Below, piece after piece: positions 1-14,300 of a stretch of DNA of 64,000 nucleotides. Position numbers and translations under genes: made by a program. This DNA is from Strongylocentrotus droebachiensis (Eukaryota > Echinodermata > Echinoidea > Camarodonta > Strongylocentrotidae), in assembly GCA_035222895.1 (NCBI GenBank), contig JAVYIG010002113.1:124001-188000 (forward strand), read 5' to 3'. Under the pieces are notes generated by a model. It ran no database searches. It saw only the letters and a list, made by a program, of their open reading frames with translations, and was not told the origin of the DNA. The stretch's first letter is position 1, and each line of letters opens with the position of its first letter.

Positions 1-1651
1 CGTTTGGTTTACCTCCTACTAAGTAGCAATATATCTGATATATACACAGGGTAAAAATGGATAGTAGCAGAAAACTTTATTACAATTCCCAACTCTCCAT
101 TAATGTAATATTTGATTGTGCTAGCTAAACTTTAGTAGATGAATATTCCATATCCCCTTTACTATCAATTCCGACTGAATATGCGAAATCCTAGAAATTC
201 TGCAGATTTCAAGTTAATATATACACATATATATATTGTAATACTCATTTTATAAAGAAACTTCGTTCACATACAAAACATTTCGTAACATTAAAACGTC
301 AATGAAAAAAATAGGAAATATTAAAAATATCTTATAGAAATGCAAATATGGGTCAATGATTAACTTATAACATATCATTTGACACCAATGAAACCAATTT
401 TGCGATTTTCAGTGACCGTTACAATTCTTTTCTAAGCTGGAACTCTTGAAAGGATGGAAAATATACAACATATTGGCACTCTATCAAACCGAGATCATCT
501 TGTAGTGACTTGAACTTTTCTAAGGTCATAAATGTTTACCAACATTGTAAATACTCAGCATTTTAAGCATACCTTACGTTAGTACTTTTCGTTCTGCCAG
601 CTTCAATAACAATAACAATCTACAGCTGCACATTCTAAACATTCTCTTAGTTAATTTCATCCGTGGAACCACCCAGCAACAAGAGTGTTATTTTAGTTAC
701 TCCAATCGGACCGCACCTTATTGTTTTAATAAGCCAATCACCACACCTTAAGCGCACTTGGAAAAGTCTCCACACACGAATTTTACTCACTCCTCCTGTT
801 TTCGGTTTCGACACTCGGACGCGTTTTTTATAGGAAGAGTCCTGACTTTACAAGAAGCGTTATTTTGTCGGTTTCACTTTAATAGTGAGTTTTCATCAAC
901 ATCGTTCTTTTGAGGACTCTATCGCAATACAGATTTACGTCCACTGGTTTATTTCGGGAAAGTGCAATAGTGAACTGTAAGGCTTGTTTGCCTTCTTCAT
1001 TCGCGTTCGCTAGCTAGCTAGTCGCGCTCCACGTGTGTATACATGCAGCTGAGTCATCACCTCGCTACTCGCACTATTCTTCCTCTGCATGATTCCCTTT
1101 CCAGCTTCGTCCTCCACTCGCGATATCAGCTCAGAAGATTAAAAAACGGTAAGAATATTCATTTCGTTTTATCAGCCACATTTATTCCTACAATCTAAAT
1201 AAAACTAATTAAAAAAGGCGGTAATAGGCTCAGAAAGATAAGAAACTAAACATAATAGTCTGTACCACACGTCAAGCAAGATAATACATGATCCATGCGT
1301 GTCGCGCTTCTTAGTGATGGTCAACCTCACAATGTTTTGTTAACGTGTTGGTCAAAACAATCCATGTACGGCACTATAAACAAAGCAGAATTACTTTTGG
1401 CAAATTACACTAATAAAATTCAAATTCATTATCACAACCCATGCTACAACCCACGTGATGAGTCGAAATAGGTTTACTGGAAATATAGATACAAAATGGA
1501 ATTGTTTGATGACTACATTTAAGTGATGTATAAATAAGCAGGAGAGTTGATAACCAACGACTCCACTCCAACAATAGCAATTTAAGAGACATGACAAATG
1601 CTGAATTTACTATGCAAATATGGTCAACTGCTAGTTGAAAAACATGATTGT
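1..1651. other. 3' flank of the receptor gene, no gene recognised
   Basis: AT-rich sequence below the receptor stop codon. I see no convincing coding exon. A GC-richer patch at about 780-1140 ends in a donor-like ACG|GTAAGA at 1146-1152 on the plus strand, so it could be a first exon or promoter of another transcript, but nothing else supports that. Confidence 0.4.
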
Positions 1652-1657
1652 TTTATT
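1652..1657 (-). terminator. Candidate poly(A) signal AATAAA of the receptor gene
   Basis: Reads AATAAA on the minus strand about 140 bases after the stop codon at 1797-1799, a plausible 3' UTR length. No other evidence for cleavage here. Confidence 0.4.
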
Positions 1658-1796
1658 GGTTGAAAGACTGCATGGGTTAATATTTTCAAACCATTACTAC
1701 TTGTGTCTTTAAATCACCGTTATTATTTCTGTGTAGTTCCGTACAAAACACGATCTGCCTTTAAAACATTTATCAAGTTTCGTTATAGTTCTCAAA

Positions 1797-2385
1797 TCAC
1801 CACTCAGCACCATCGTTTTGGTAGGCGGCTCTAGGCAGTCTCTCAGGTTGGGAACGCATTATTGTCTCCGGGCGGAACCCACTGGAATCGAAGTTAGACA
1901 TCAGCCCTGCATTTCGGGTGCCTCTCTGTCCCCTGAGCTTGGCCGAGCTGTTCTTGGACGTCGAATTAGTTTGGCCAGAGCTTGAAGTGAAGCCCCTGGA
2001 TGCCGCAAAAGACTTCGACAAGCAGCAGCTGAACTGTGAGCGCCATGTCCTGCGAACCTGAGGCTGGCGCACGCAGTACAGCATGAAGATGAAGTACCCC
2101 TGCAGAGAGTTGAGGATGGTGAAGATTCCTTGGACGACCTCACTGGCCGATCGGATGATGCTCAGGTAACCTAAAGACCACGTTAGGCCCATCAGGACCA
2201 GGATACACACCGCATTCTGGAAACGTCGAAGGCGCTGGCGCTTCTCCGTCTTATTAAGTTGTCTTCCTTTGACGGTTCTGTTCAGTCGTATAATGACACG
2301 AATGAAGATGATGATGTTGAAGATCATTATGAAACCAACTGGAATCAGGACACCACCGATGAGAGGCCAGAATTCAAGGAAGCAA
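1797..2385 (-). CDS. Receptor exon 32: ECL2 to TM7 and cytoplasmic tail, stop codon
   Basis: Last coding exon. The acceptor is a T-rich tract ending GTAG at 2386-2389. It starts by finishing the Phe codon split with exon 31, then Cys of ECL2 (CFLEFW; the usual CW pair has Trp replaced by Phe). TM5 is around LIGGVLIPVGFIMIF, TM6 carries the class-typical VLMGLTWSLGY and TM7 carries FTILNSLQGYFIFMLYC. A Ser/Thr-rich tail of about 90 residues follows, ending GAEW, with the stop at 1797-1799. Length is 589 bases, which closes the frame exactly. Confidence 0.93.
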
Positions 2386-5300
2386 CTACAAAAACAACAA
2401 CGACGACAAATACATATTCATATTTTAATTCATTATATAATGAATTATCATTTATATTATTGATGAATCTGTATTAAAGATTGATTTAATTAAATTAATT
2501 TACTACGAACCGGACACCAATATTCTTCATGATATTCCTTATAACTAGTGCAACAGTCCGTTATTCTATTGAATTTACTCGACCTCATTCTATTTGACAT
2601 TATTACTACACAACAATGACTACATCTAAATAACAATATGCGTAAAACATCAATGGAAATCTATGAACATGAAATTGTCATGTACTATGTCTCTAATAAT
2701 AGTCTTACTATTGTTAAATAGCATTGATTGGACTTTTTGAATGTTGAATCTTTTTTTGTAATCATGTACATCATATTCTAGCCATTGCAGATCAGTCTTG
2801 GGACTGCAAAAAAGGAAGATATTAATTAAATCCTCCAAACATTCAGCCATTTATGAATGAGTAGGTTAGACTTCAAACAACATACGAAGTTTTTTGGGGG
2901 AAGGGATGCATAACACATTTAACGTGTCACATATTTGGAGCCATGTTAACATGATAGCAATTGACATCATATTATGCTTTTAAAAATTGCGTTCAGTTTA
3001 TTTAGTGAGGGTATTAACAGAAAATAATAAATCTACCGTACTCTATAGCGGGAAGTCATTTGAAGTAGCCAAAGTTATACCAATATATAGAAAAGATGAT
3101 CCGTCATTAGTGTCAAACTATCGTCCAGTATCGATTCTTGCGAGTTTCTCGAAGATTTTAGAAAGGCTGGTGTATAAGAAACTGAATGGTTTTCAACTAC
3201 AAAATAATTATTTAACGAAAATCAATTTGGATTCAGGAAATTCCTTTCCACGGATCTTGCTTTAGCAAATTTATACGACAGAGTGTCAAATGCCTTGGCT
3301 AATCGTAATCACGTATTAGGAGCAGTTATGAATCTAATTAGCAAGTTATTTGACATCCTTGTAAACTTCATAGCTATAGTGTAATAGGATTACCTCTCCA
3401 ATGGTTTAATGATTATTTAAAACCCATAAAGCAATATGTTTAGTGTTAATATGTCGAATCTAATTTATTAACAATCTCATGTGGTGTCCCGCAGGGATCT
3501 GTTCTTGGTCCTGTGTTATTCTTAATTTGTGTTTATGTATTTCAAACACATCTAACTTGTTGCAATACATCCTATTTGCCGATGATACTAATGTAGTTTA
3601 TTCTGATTCGAACTTTCCTTCCCTTATTGATACCATGAATAATGAATTACCAAAATTATCTGCATGGTTTGAGTGCAACAAATTATCATTAAATTTGAAA
3701 AAGACAAACTTTATTCATTTCCAGAATGTAAAATCTGAGGAACCTGGTACAGAAATTATTGTGGATGGTGTGGTGATTTAAAAGACTAAAAGTACTAAAT
3801 TTCATTGAGTTTTCATCGATGACACTCTGAAGTGGAATGATCATGTGAAATATATTGCAGCAAGAATATCACGTAATGTAGGCATATTCTTTAAACTGCG
3901 TCACTATGTTCCTTCGAATATATTATTAACGCTGTACAATACCATGATATAACCTTTTATTTCATATTGTAATTTAATATGGGCAAACATTAAGTGGAAT
4001 ACGGCCATTACTTATTTGTTAAATGTTGTTTTCTCAAATGCTGGTTACCCTGACAGTTAATGATATCAATTTTCTACAAACTGCCATTTCCATGTTTCGC
4101 CTTAAAAAAAAACAGCGTCCTGTGACATTTTCTATTCTGTTTCAATTGAATGAAGATATATATTTTCACTCCTACCCTACGAAACAATCTACGAATTTCC
4201 ATTTGTGCAATCCAAATACTGTTCTAGCCCTTAAATCTATTTGCCACACTGGCCCGGATATATGGAATTCTCTTCCCATTGATACCCGTACTGCGCTTTC
4301 ACTGTTCTCATTAACAAAAAATCCACCAAAGTTTTTCTTCTTTCAAAGTACATGTATGTTGCATAACAGATATTTCAATTCTGTGTTACCGTAATAAATT
4401 TGTATTATCATGTAAACCAGTTATTGTTGTCATGTCATTGTTATTTACTTGGTAATAACCGATGCAGTAAACTGACCTACACGATCCTTTTTGTTTAACG
4501 CAACAAAAACCTTTCATAAATTAAGACTGATTAATTCAGTAGTTAAGTATTATGTGCCTATTTTGTATATCTCAGCATTTTAATAGCAGTAGCCGCATAC
4601 CAATTGTTCCTCTTTCCACCCCCCCTCTCTCTCTCTCTCTCCTGAAGCGAGTCATTTTTGCCATTTTTTCCATTAAATTAAAATGAGAGCAAAAGGAGCG
4701 GGAATGTTTGTTTCATACTGTTCCTAATTGATTTATAAGTTACATTCTTTGATTAAGTTTAAAACTTACAAATCTGTCCGCGCGTAGGCCTGCCTCGCTG
4801 CTCCTCCAGTGATTCCAACAATCACCATAGGGACTCCTAAATGCAAGAAAAAAAAGAATGGTTACTTTATTATTATCATTATCATTGTCATTATCACGAT
4901 GATGATCGATGATCATCATCGTCAATATCAATTCTTAAAGGAACAAACAAAGGATAAACTAGACTTGTGGTCGGAGTTAATACAATGTATTATTCAACAC
5001 ATATTGCCCATATTGAGTCAATATCAACAGCTTGTTAAATTAGATTTTAAATCAAACTCTTCTTGCTGAGCACGATCCCCAAGACTTTCGAGGAAAAGTT
5101 TCAAAATCCTATTGAATATCCTTTAGAAATTTTGTTCAGTTCAGTATGTAATAAGTCATTGTAATGTACACACTTTTCAACAGGCGATGGACGAAGCTAT
5201 TGAAAGTTCTTGAGCTTGATTTTGTTCTGAAAGCCTTTGCGATCATGTTGGTAACACATTTTGGCAAAATGGCATTTAATCTATCAAGTAAAAGAGCAAA

Positions 5301-8300
5301 TAATTAATGGACGGTGGCTTACCCCATGCAATTAGTGAAGCCTTCCGCATGAAGCGCGGTAGATACGTGTTGAGAACTCGAACGAAAAGAATATGCATGT
5401 TGTAGCCCTCGACTCCCATCCAGAATAGAGATGACAGGGTAAAATAGTGGAGGAAGCCAGCTAGCATACAGCAAGGCAGAGGAGGAATTTCTTCCACACC
5501 TCGTTCTGTGTTAACAGATATCATGATCAGGAAGACGATGTAGAGACACAGCAGGGAACTGGAAAGGGACAGCAGGATCTGGTTGGGTTTGCGATCACGA
5601 AGTTTCCTAGAACAGAAGACAAAACCATATTAATTATATATATTTTAACACCTTTTACATGGTTAATGCTGTCTCTGGGTGTCGCACAAATATTAACTCT
5701 TGGAACCGCAGGCAATTATATAAATGGACAGTGTTTTGAGAGCATTATTCAAAGATCTCCTAGGACGACGTACCCTTTAAAAGATTATATGGTATTTCCT
5801 TTGCTCTAGTGTTGCTCATATTAAGTAGAAGACACGAATTGAAGGGCATCAAGTAAAGACAAATTTATTTATTTTTAATTTTCGGACCGTGTTACTTTCT
5901 ATGTACCGGTATGTACACAATCGTGACTTACAACAGATTATTCTAGCGTACATAGCTGCTCTTCTAAAAAATGTGATATGGTAGCATTTTTCAATGATCA
6001 AAATTACGTTTACGGGCAAGTCCAATGTACATTTTCCATACGTATACCGAGCATCTCTGTGATTTTTTTAAGACTGGTAACGGTATTTAATTGTCTGCCC
6101 AACTAGAGCTTCCTGAGACCAAACATGAAGTAAATTCTTTTTCCTTCTATTTGTGCTTATGATTGCATACCACTTGGTAACTTGTGCAAACAATTGATAT
6201 ATAAAATGGAATACATTCGAATTCGAATCAATCAATCAACGTGCTGGACATTACAAGATAATATACCTTATACTGGCACATATGCATAATATCCCTGCAT
6301 AAAGAAATGATACTCACTTATTAAAAGCATATGTGAGGATTGTAATGACAAGGCCCCATATTGACATACAGCAACCAACATAACTTATGATGTCCAGAAT
6401 GAAATCTGCCTTTGGTGCTCCTCCATAGATATCCTGTAAAAATGTAAAGATATATATATTCAAACGGGACGTCAGCCAAGTCTATTAAAATTCATCTTAG
6501 TCTTCATGCCTCGATCAGATATGACGCGGTGATCTGCGGTGGTTTTTTTTCTTTCTTTCTTTCTTTTTCTGGATGACGTATTTAATACACTTTACATTTA
6601 TGTAGCTAATAACACAATGCTCAGTGAATACGCGTAGGACCGTTGTCGCGTCCAGTTCCAATTAATTTCACGTAATGAAAAAAAACGCCTCATATCTGAA
6701 GGAGACTTTTTGTCAACCATGTGAAGACCAAGTACATGTACTCAGTAGCCAGGGTTTTAGGAGCTGATTGTCTTCGAACGAAGCAAGATAAAACTTGCAT
6801 GGGCATCAATGCTATTTTAAGTTGGATGATTCAGATGCGACTAGCATGAACATTTCAATTAAAGTATGGATTCTCAAAGTTGGACAAGTTTGCACAGATC
6901 AAGAACTTCAATTTAGGAGATATTTTTACGCCAGAATTGGACAAACTGTTATCGTTCTATGCTTCTGTACATAGACTGACGGTGAGTTGTAAACCTAGAC
7001 TTAAGTACCTTCGCTGTGGCATACAACGCCACTTTTTGGATCACTGTACTTTTGATATCTGTAACAAATTTCAATTTCTCGAGGCTGTGTTGGTGAAACT
7101 GAAGCGAGAGGGGCCGGGAAGCACCACACATAAAGCCTAAATTTCTGTACTTGATATGGACAAGATCCAGACCTCTTCTAATTTAGATTGCACCTCCCCA
7201 AAACTCAAAAAAGATTGCAAAATAAGTTTTTATTGATTTAATGACTTTCTTTTGTTAATGTTTTATGTAAAGGTCAGTTAGGCCTGACTTTATTTTGTTA
7301 AGGTTTAGGCCTAAGTCATTCTACATTTGTTTAAATCCATTGCACTAAGTAACAACAGACAAATTATGCAAATTAAAAAATCATGCGTCCGGTAATTACC
7401 GGACGCATAATTTTGACATTCATCCGGTAAATCTGTAAAAAAACATTTTTTTTGTATTTTTGACAATTTTTGGGGCCCCATCTTATAAAACAGATGATGC
7501 ACAGGTTTAATTCGTGGGTCGGTGGAATTGTGGGCACGCGGTACCTTTGAATTTGGTCTTAAACAATTCAAAGGTACCTTGTGCACACAATCCGTACCGA
7601 CGCACTCAAACCTATGCATCATTTTGTATACTAAAGGGTCTTGCAAGGACATTTATGAATGTTTGTAGTCTTATATTCCAAACATATTCCATCCTTTGGA
7701 ACTTGGGTGGCGTCTACGGTGCTCCAAACATGAAATTATTCTGAGGCATATTGTCTGTCGTATCCTGATGTACACAACAAACTTTGTGTGCTTTGAAACC
7801 AAATGGATATATCCAGAACATGGGAACGGGGGAGGGGCATGCCTTACATGCCGGTAAGTCTAATTCCAATTCCTCATATATTCTATAAATGAGGTTTATT
7901 TAATATGGTATACAGTGCAAATAACTAGCAATTAACAATCAATTTTACACGATTCACTAATATCACTGAATATTGAAGACAAGGGGTTAGATGAGGATTT
8001 TAAGCTAATTTCCTGTGCCGTTGCTGTATAACTTTGCACAGAGGCTACACACAGATCCCATGCAACAGTACGTTACGTGGCAGACAAAGGTGATACAAAC
8101 CATGAGAATGCCGAAGTTGGTAAGGTGATCGCACTCGCAAGTAATTCTGTCTATGCTGCCATTACTTGTTTTGTTACACCCTCGCGTGGACCATTGGTTG
8201 TCATCAAAGTCATAAGATACACACGTGGCATTTGTCCCATTCTTGAAATGAAAACAAAATACGAGAATTATCAGGGCTTGGAAAAATATGTAAACATCAA

Positions 8301-11300
8301 ATAAAAAAGAAGACCATTTCTGTCACTGGAAAATATCTGGTTCAAGAATTACGTAATGTACATTGCATGATACTGTCTTGTGAAATATGAAAATAATAAT
8401 AGTGGGTACTTTTATAGCGCTCAAGTATGTCACATTTTACGCTCATGGCGCTTCAATTAACACTGATAAAGCATTATGATGCACTCACCGGATTGGTAGG
8501 AGTAAATGCAATCATCACAGGTTCCTCCAAGTCTTCGATTTCTTCGTTATTGATGGACGCCGCTATGATCCTGGAATTCAACTCTCGCTTGAATCCCGTC
8601 TGGTTCAGATTCAACTCCGTTAGTCCACTGTCCCTGAAGAGAGCCGTATTCAAATATGTGGTGATGACCACCCGGCCAGTCAGCCCGGAGAACCTATCCG
8701 CTACTCCTGATGGAATGAAGAGGGTCGCCTGTGCTTTTATCGCCTGTGCTTTTATCGCCTCTGGCTCTGTTGTAAGATCGCCTACTGCCACCTGAAAACC
8801 CTCGTCTGAGATGCTTTCTCCATCGGCCGTAGCTGACACGACAACAGTTATACCCTGGCTGATTTCATCCACAGTCACATTAAGCACCTGAGACACAAAA
8901 TAATAATATGATATTGGACATTTATATAATTTCATATCCACCACGCTAGGCACTCAAGGCGCTAAAATATTACCCCGCCAATGGCTAAGGAACCGATTTC
9001 GTGCTTACAGCATTCAATTAATTCCTTCCTACCGATAACCCTTTAAAAACCTTGAATGAGATTGGCAAATGTGGTTAAATATAATACCAAAGAAAACCAG
9101 GCGTCGCGCCGGGGCTCGAATCCAGGACCTTCACAACTCCAGTCAAGTGTGTACAAAAAATGTTATATGACACCTCCAGAACACAGTTTTCTATGTATGA
9201 GTCAAATTCATGTATATATAAACATATTGTGAGCTGGTTAAGAACTCAATGGATAACTTTTAAAAGGCAGCTTGCCTAATAGGTAATTTGAAGGGAAAAT
9301 GACGTAGTCATAGTCTTTTCCATTCTTACGAATACTTTGGATGAAGTAAAAAAATAAAAATAAAACGTTATGCAGGATGTCCTTATATGTCTTCCATAAA
9401 GCGATGGCTTTGTTTTTTACGGTAAACGTATTGTCAAAATGATTTGGGTCTACAAAATTAATGTTTTGAGGCAATGCAAAAAATAGTATGTCATGAAGAT
9501 AATTGCATGAACAGAATGATTTACGTAAAAACTCAAGATAAAAAGTTAAGAATATACAAGTAGAATACGTTATCTTATACGATTTTACTATAGAAATAGT
9601 TAAGCCATGTCTTTTTGTTGCTTACCTCTGCTGCAATATTGGGCTCAACGATCCGAAGAGTTTTATTTAGCACCTCAACTACAGCGAGTTGTGCTTCAAG
9701 GGATATAACTACACGGCTTGGAGCACCACTCGCCTCTTCAGCCATTTCTAGTTCTCCTTCTGGTAGATCCGCAATGTTGCTTGCAATATCCACAACATAC
9801 TCAGTCACCTGTTGGTCATGGATACGTTTTTGGTTACTTCATGCTAAGTCAACTACATAATAACACTAATACCACTACTCATAATAACAACAATTATATA
9901 CCTCACTTAAGAAATCCAGCCATCTGATTGGTCGAATTGCATTCATAAACTTCAACTGTTCCTGTAAAATTCCCGGTAACCATGCTTAAAACATTTCAAT
10001 ATTTTTAATAACCATGGTTATTAAAAAAATAGGTCAGTCTCCATGGTTACCCCATAGTTTTACATGTTAAAAAATGGTTTGAGCGATGGAGGATACCATA
10101 CGTGTGCGAAAAATTGGTCGGCAATTTCAATACAATTGAATCTCGATCGATCTTACCGACAATTTTATCTTGCATCGTTGACATGAAGACGAAAATAAAC
10201 TCTCAAAAACAAAAAACAACATCCGCCGATAGATCTTGATCTAAGTTCGTGCCAATATGCATTGCAAAAGTAAAAGAAGGGTCCGTTTCATGGAGCTTTT
10301 GCGAAGCATTCCTCACGCGGAGCCGTTTTCAATCCATTTTAATGTATATATTGGAGAAAACTGCCAAGCATGTTAACGGCGCGCGATAGCCGAGTGGTCT
10401 AAGCGTTGGTTTTCGATACACCTCTTGTTGTACGCAAGAGTTCGAATCCCGTCTTCGACAAAAATGAAAATTATTTTTTATTTTTTATTTTTTTAGTCTA
10501 TTTTTTTTCGGCATATAAAAGTATTAATGACTGCTTTAATATTCGAGAAATAGTTGTTTTCATACGCTCTCGGGAAGGTTACAATTGGGCTATTCCCCTC
10601 GGCAAGCCTCGGGGAATAGCACAATTCTAACCTTCCCTTGAGCGTAATAAAACAACTATTTCTCTCAAAGCAGTCATTAATACTATACTATTATAAGAAG
10701 GGTAGAAGAATCCCTGCAATCTGATTGGTCAATTACCATGTAATTATTTTTACTGGATGCACGCAATATCGGTTATCGATACCACCGATATCCTTTTTTT
10801 TTAAATAACTCTATTTTTTTTTTTTTTTTTTTTTTTTTTTGAATGGTTTTATTTGATAATTTTTTTTTTTTTGTGATAATTTTTTTTTTTTCGTGTTTTT
10901 TGTTAATTATAATCTGTTTAAAAAAAAAAATTATATAATTTTTATTTTTTTTAAGTTTACAGTTAAATGTGCCCTGACAATTTTTTTTTTTTTTTTTTTA
11001 AATTTCATGATAAGTTAAAAATCATGCGTCCGGTAAAAAAAATTACCGGACGCATGATTTTGCCATGCGTCCGGTAATATAACAAATTTTTGTATTTTTG
11101 AGAATTTTTGGGGCCCCATCTTATAAAACAGATGATGCGCAGGTTTAATTCGTGGGTCGGTGGAATTGTGTGCACGCGGTACCTTTGAATTTGGTCTAAA
11201 ACCATTCAAAGGTACCTTGTGCACACAATCCCTACCGACGCACTCAAACCTGTGCATCATTTGTATACAATAGCTATGATAATAATATACATTTATATTA

Positions 11301-14300
11301 GGTAGCTTAGACAGATACCGAGATGTGATGGTCCAGAGCTCGTGACGAAACAGTACTTGCGAGGATCGTAATTGTTATATTTTCCTGGCCGGTCACTTCC
11401 AAAGGTTAAATTCACGCTAGCTGGTGAAATGAATATATTTTGTAATAAATGCATGTCGCCCTCTTGAGGAATGTTTGTCACCAATTACATGGACATGATT
11501 TGCATAGGACTAAAAGCGGACAATCGTTTGTGATCGATCAATGATAGAAAGTCTCGATTGGAAATAAATTCGACCCGCGAATTTTAAGTTCTACTTTTTA
11601 CACGTCGCGCGCGACGCAGTACCACAACAACACTTAGAATTGGAGCCCCGATTCGAGTTAATGAACAATGAAGAACTAGATCAGCTATTGGACAACAAGG
11701 ATTTTAAATCTACTAAAAATGTGCTAAAGCAAGCATTGAATATACTATTCAACTGCTACTGCAGGGCAAAGTCTCTTGACTTCGAAAAAGTGGAGAAGGA
11801 ATACTCCGAGCAAGAATTATGCGATTGCCTTCGATTCTCCTACGCAGAGGTACGGCGAGGATATGGCGAACTTTAGGCAAAGAGATCCATGATCACAATA
11901 CGCTAATGCCTCCAGAAACACTTTCTTAAAATAAAGTCAATGGACATCGTAAACAGTGTTGAATTTAGACGTGCGAACGACACGTTTGTTTGCAGTCCTT
12001 CATAAGCTTAAAGCTAAAGGGAAAGGGTGCAACAAGACACAAGGAGTCTATAAGCAAGAAAGACTTAAAGGTACTCTGTCCCTTTTGCAGCCAACCTCAC
12101 ATTCCGTAGACCTTTGCAGGAATTATGAATATGTCATGTATGTCCTATCTGTGAAATTTAAACGTTAGCAGTGTCCTAATATTCAAATTATGCAAGGAAA
12201 CCCGTTTACTTGCTAGACTTCACTGTCAGACACTATTGAGTGACTGACTGGCTTTTTTCTTCTTTGGTAATAACATACATGAAAAGAGTTGTAAAAGGTA
12301 CATGAGCATTTGTCTACATCAGTAACCCACTTCTTGTGATGGCCAAAATTCAACTGATTTAATCTTTGCGCAGCATAAAACGTATGACCATTCGGTACAA
12401 TGGTCTGAAAATCAAGACTATTACATATAGGCTCTATAGCTCCTAAGTCGATTTGACAACTAATAGTCGTTATTTTCCCACTTGAAGACATTTTCAAGCC
12501 CCACCTTTTTTAGGGAAGTTCTAAATTAGTATTATCTTTCAAATGCCGTTGGAATTTAACCTTTTCTTTTTTGGGGGCTGCAAATGGGACATAGTACCTT
12601 TAAGCAAAATTATTTTTTGCGAGCGTTGGACAGTTCTACTCCTTGAGGTCTCCAGAACGCTGTATTTATAAACTTAATGTTAAATTCTGTGTAGCAGAGG
12701 CAGAGAAAATGTTAAAGATCTAAAGATAGATGGCTTTGGCATTGCTACAGATTCCAATAATAGAAGGTACGTTTATTTTGCAAAGAACCATAGTCCGGCA
12801 GCCAAACCCGGATTTGGGGCCTAACCTTGTTTTGGTGAAATAAGTTTTTTTTTAATGGATTCTGATTGTCTAGGTATCCACTATGAACAAGCAAAAAACT
12901 GGAGCTCTGTCAGCCTTGAGCAATTTGAGATATAAGCAAAAACAAAATGGCCGCCAAAATGGTGTTTTCTGCTCTAAAAATATGTGAAAATGTATACTTT
13001 GTCATGTTTTATTGCTGCATTTAGAATCCTTTTCTGATTTTTTTTTACCACATATGATATATATGATACATATTTTGATAATTCTAAATATTATTTTAGA
13101 TGGCAGAGCAATTTATACATTATTTATACAGGGTGATTCATAAAAAAAAAGTGTACAAGAGATTGGCTGTTTGCGATTTCTACTTCGATAACAAGCAGTC
13201 GATGTATACACACTCTGGCAACATATTTTATGATGTATATAAGCTGCATTTTAATTGAAGCTAATTGATGTAGCCTATCATTATATTGCCTTCAGCAATT
13301 TGTGATTATAAGGAAAAACAAAATGGCCGCCAAAATGGCGTTTTCTGCTCTAAGAATATGTGAAAGTGTTTACTTTGTCATGTTTTATTGCTGCATTAAG
13401 AACCCTTTTCTGATTTTTCTTTTACCGGATATGATATATATGATATATATTTTGATAATTCTAAAGGTGGTTTTAGATGGCAGAGCAATTTATACATTTA
13501 TACAGGGTGATTCATAAAAAAAAGTGTACATTTCTACTTCGATAACAAGCAATCAATGTATACACATACACGCTGCATTTTAATTAAAGCTAATTGATGT
13601 AGCCTATCATCTCAAAGCAAATGTATTTGTAGAGATACCCTGTTGAACATACACACATCTATGATGAACTGCTACGATTCAAGAAGTCTGCAGCTGTAGA
13701 GGCAGGGGAAAACACTGAACTGACAGCATTATCAAGTGCTGAAGATGGTCTTGTTCAGACCGTAGTTGACAACTGTAATGCAGATGTTTCATCTCAAAAC
13801 GGTAAATTGTCAACACATTCCCTTGCAGTTCTCATGACCTAGCCAGATACAAGCATGCACCATGATGATCAGCAAGAGATTTCACAACTGAAGAAGGCTG
13901 AGATGCCTAGAGATATTGACTACAAGCTTGACATCATGAGATACAATGGTCCAAGGAAACCAGATATGCCACCTGTCAAGAACCAAGTTCTACCACTTAG
14001 TGTTATCGCTCATATGGTTTCTCGACAGAGACCTAATGAGTGTGACCTCAGGTTCTTGACAGATGTTGTACGTGCAGCATCATAACTGTCCTGAATTCAA
14101 TGGATATAATACACATTTGTGTCGCAATCAAGGAAAAGCCACATAAACCAAAACTAAAGCAGTGTATCTATCATTAACTGATATGCCACCAGCACATCCA
14201 GACACAATAATGACAGCCATGAGCAAATCACAGCAGTTAAACAGAGAAAACTGGTCAATATTTCACTGTCTTCACTGCAGATCAACAACTGTACAGGGTT

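Noticed and set aside
780-1150. Promoter or first exon of a plus-strand gene
   Set aside because: Only a donor-like GTAAGA and a GC rise; no coding sequence or partner exon could be identified.
6880-7140. 86-codon plus-strand frame in an intron
   Set aside because: No family resemblance, no promoter or splice support, antisense to the receptor.
8427-8795. 122-codon plus-strand frame
   Set aside because: Antisense shadow of the GAIN exon at 8489-8887.
10380-10459. Functional tRNA gene
   Set aside because: A and B boxes are visible but the acceptor stem does not close, so it is treated as a tRNA-like fragment.
12213-12497. 94-codon minus-strand frame
   Set aside because: Not recognised and lies among transposon remnants; too little to call a gene.
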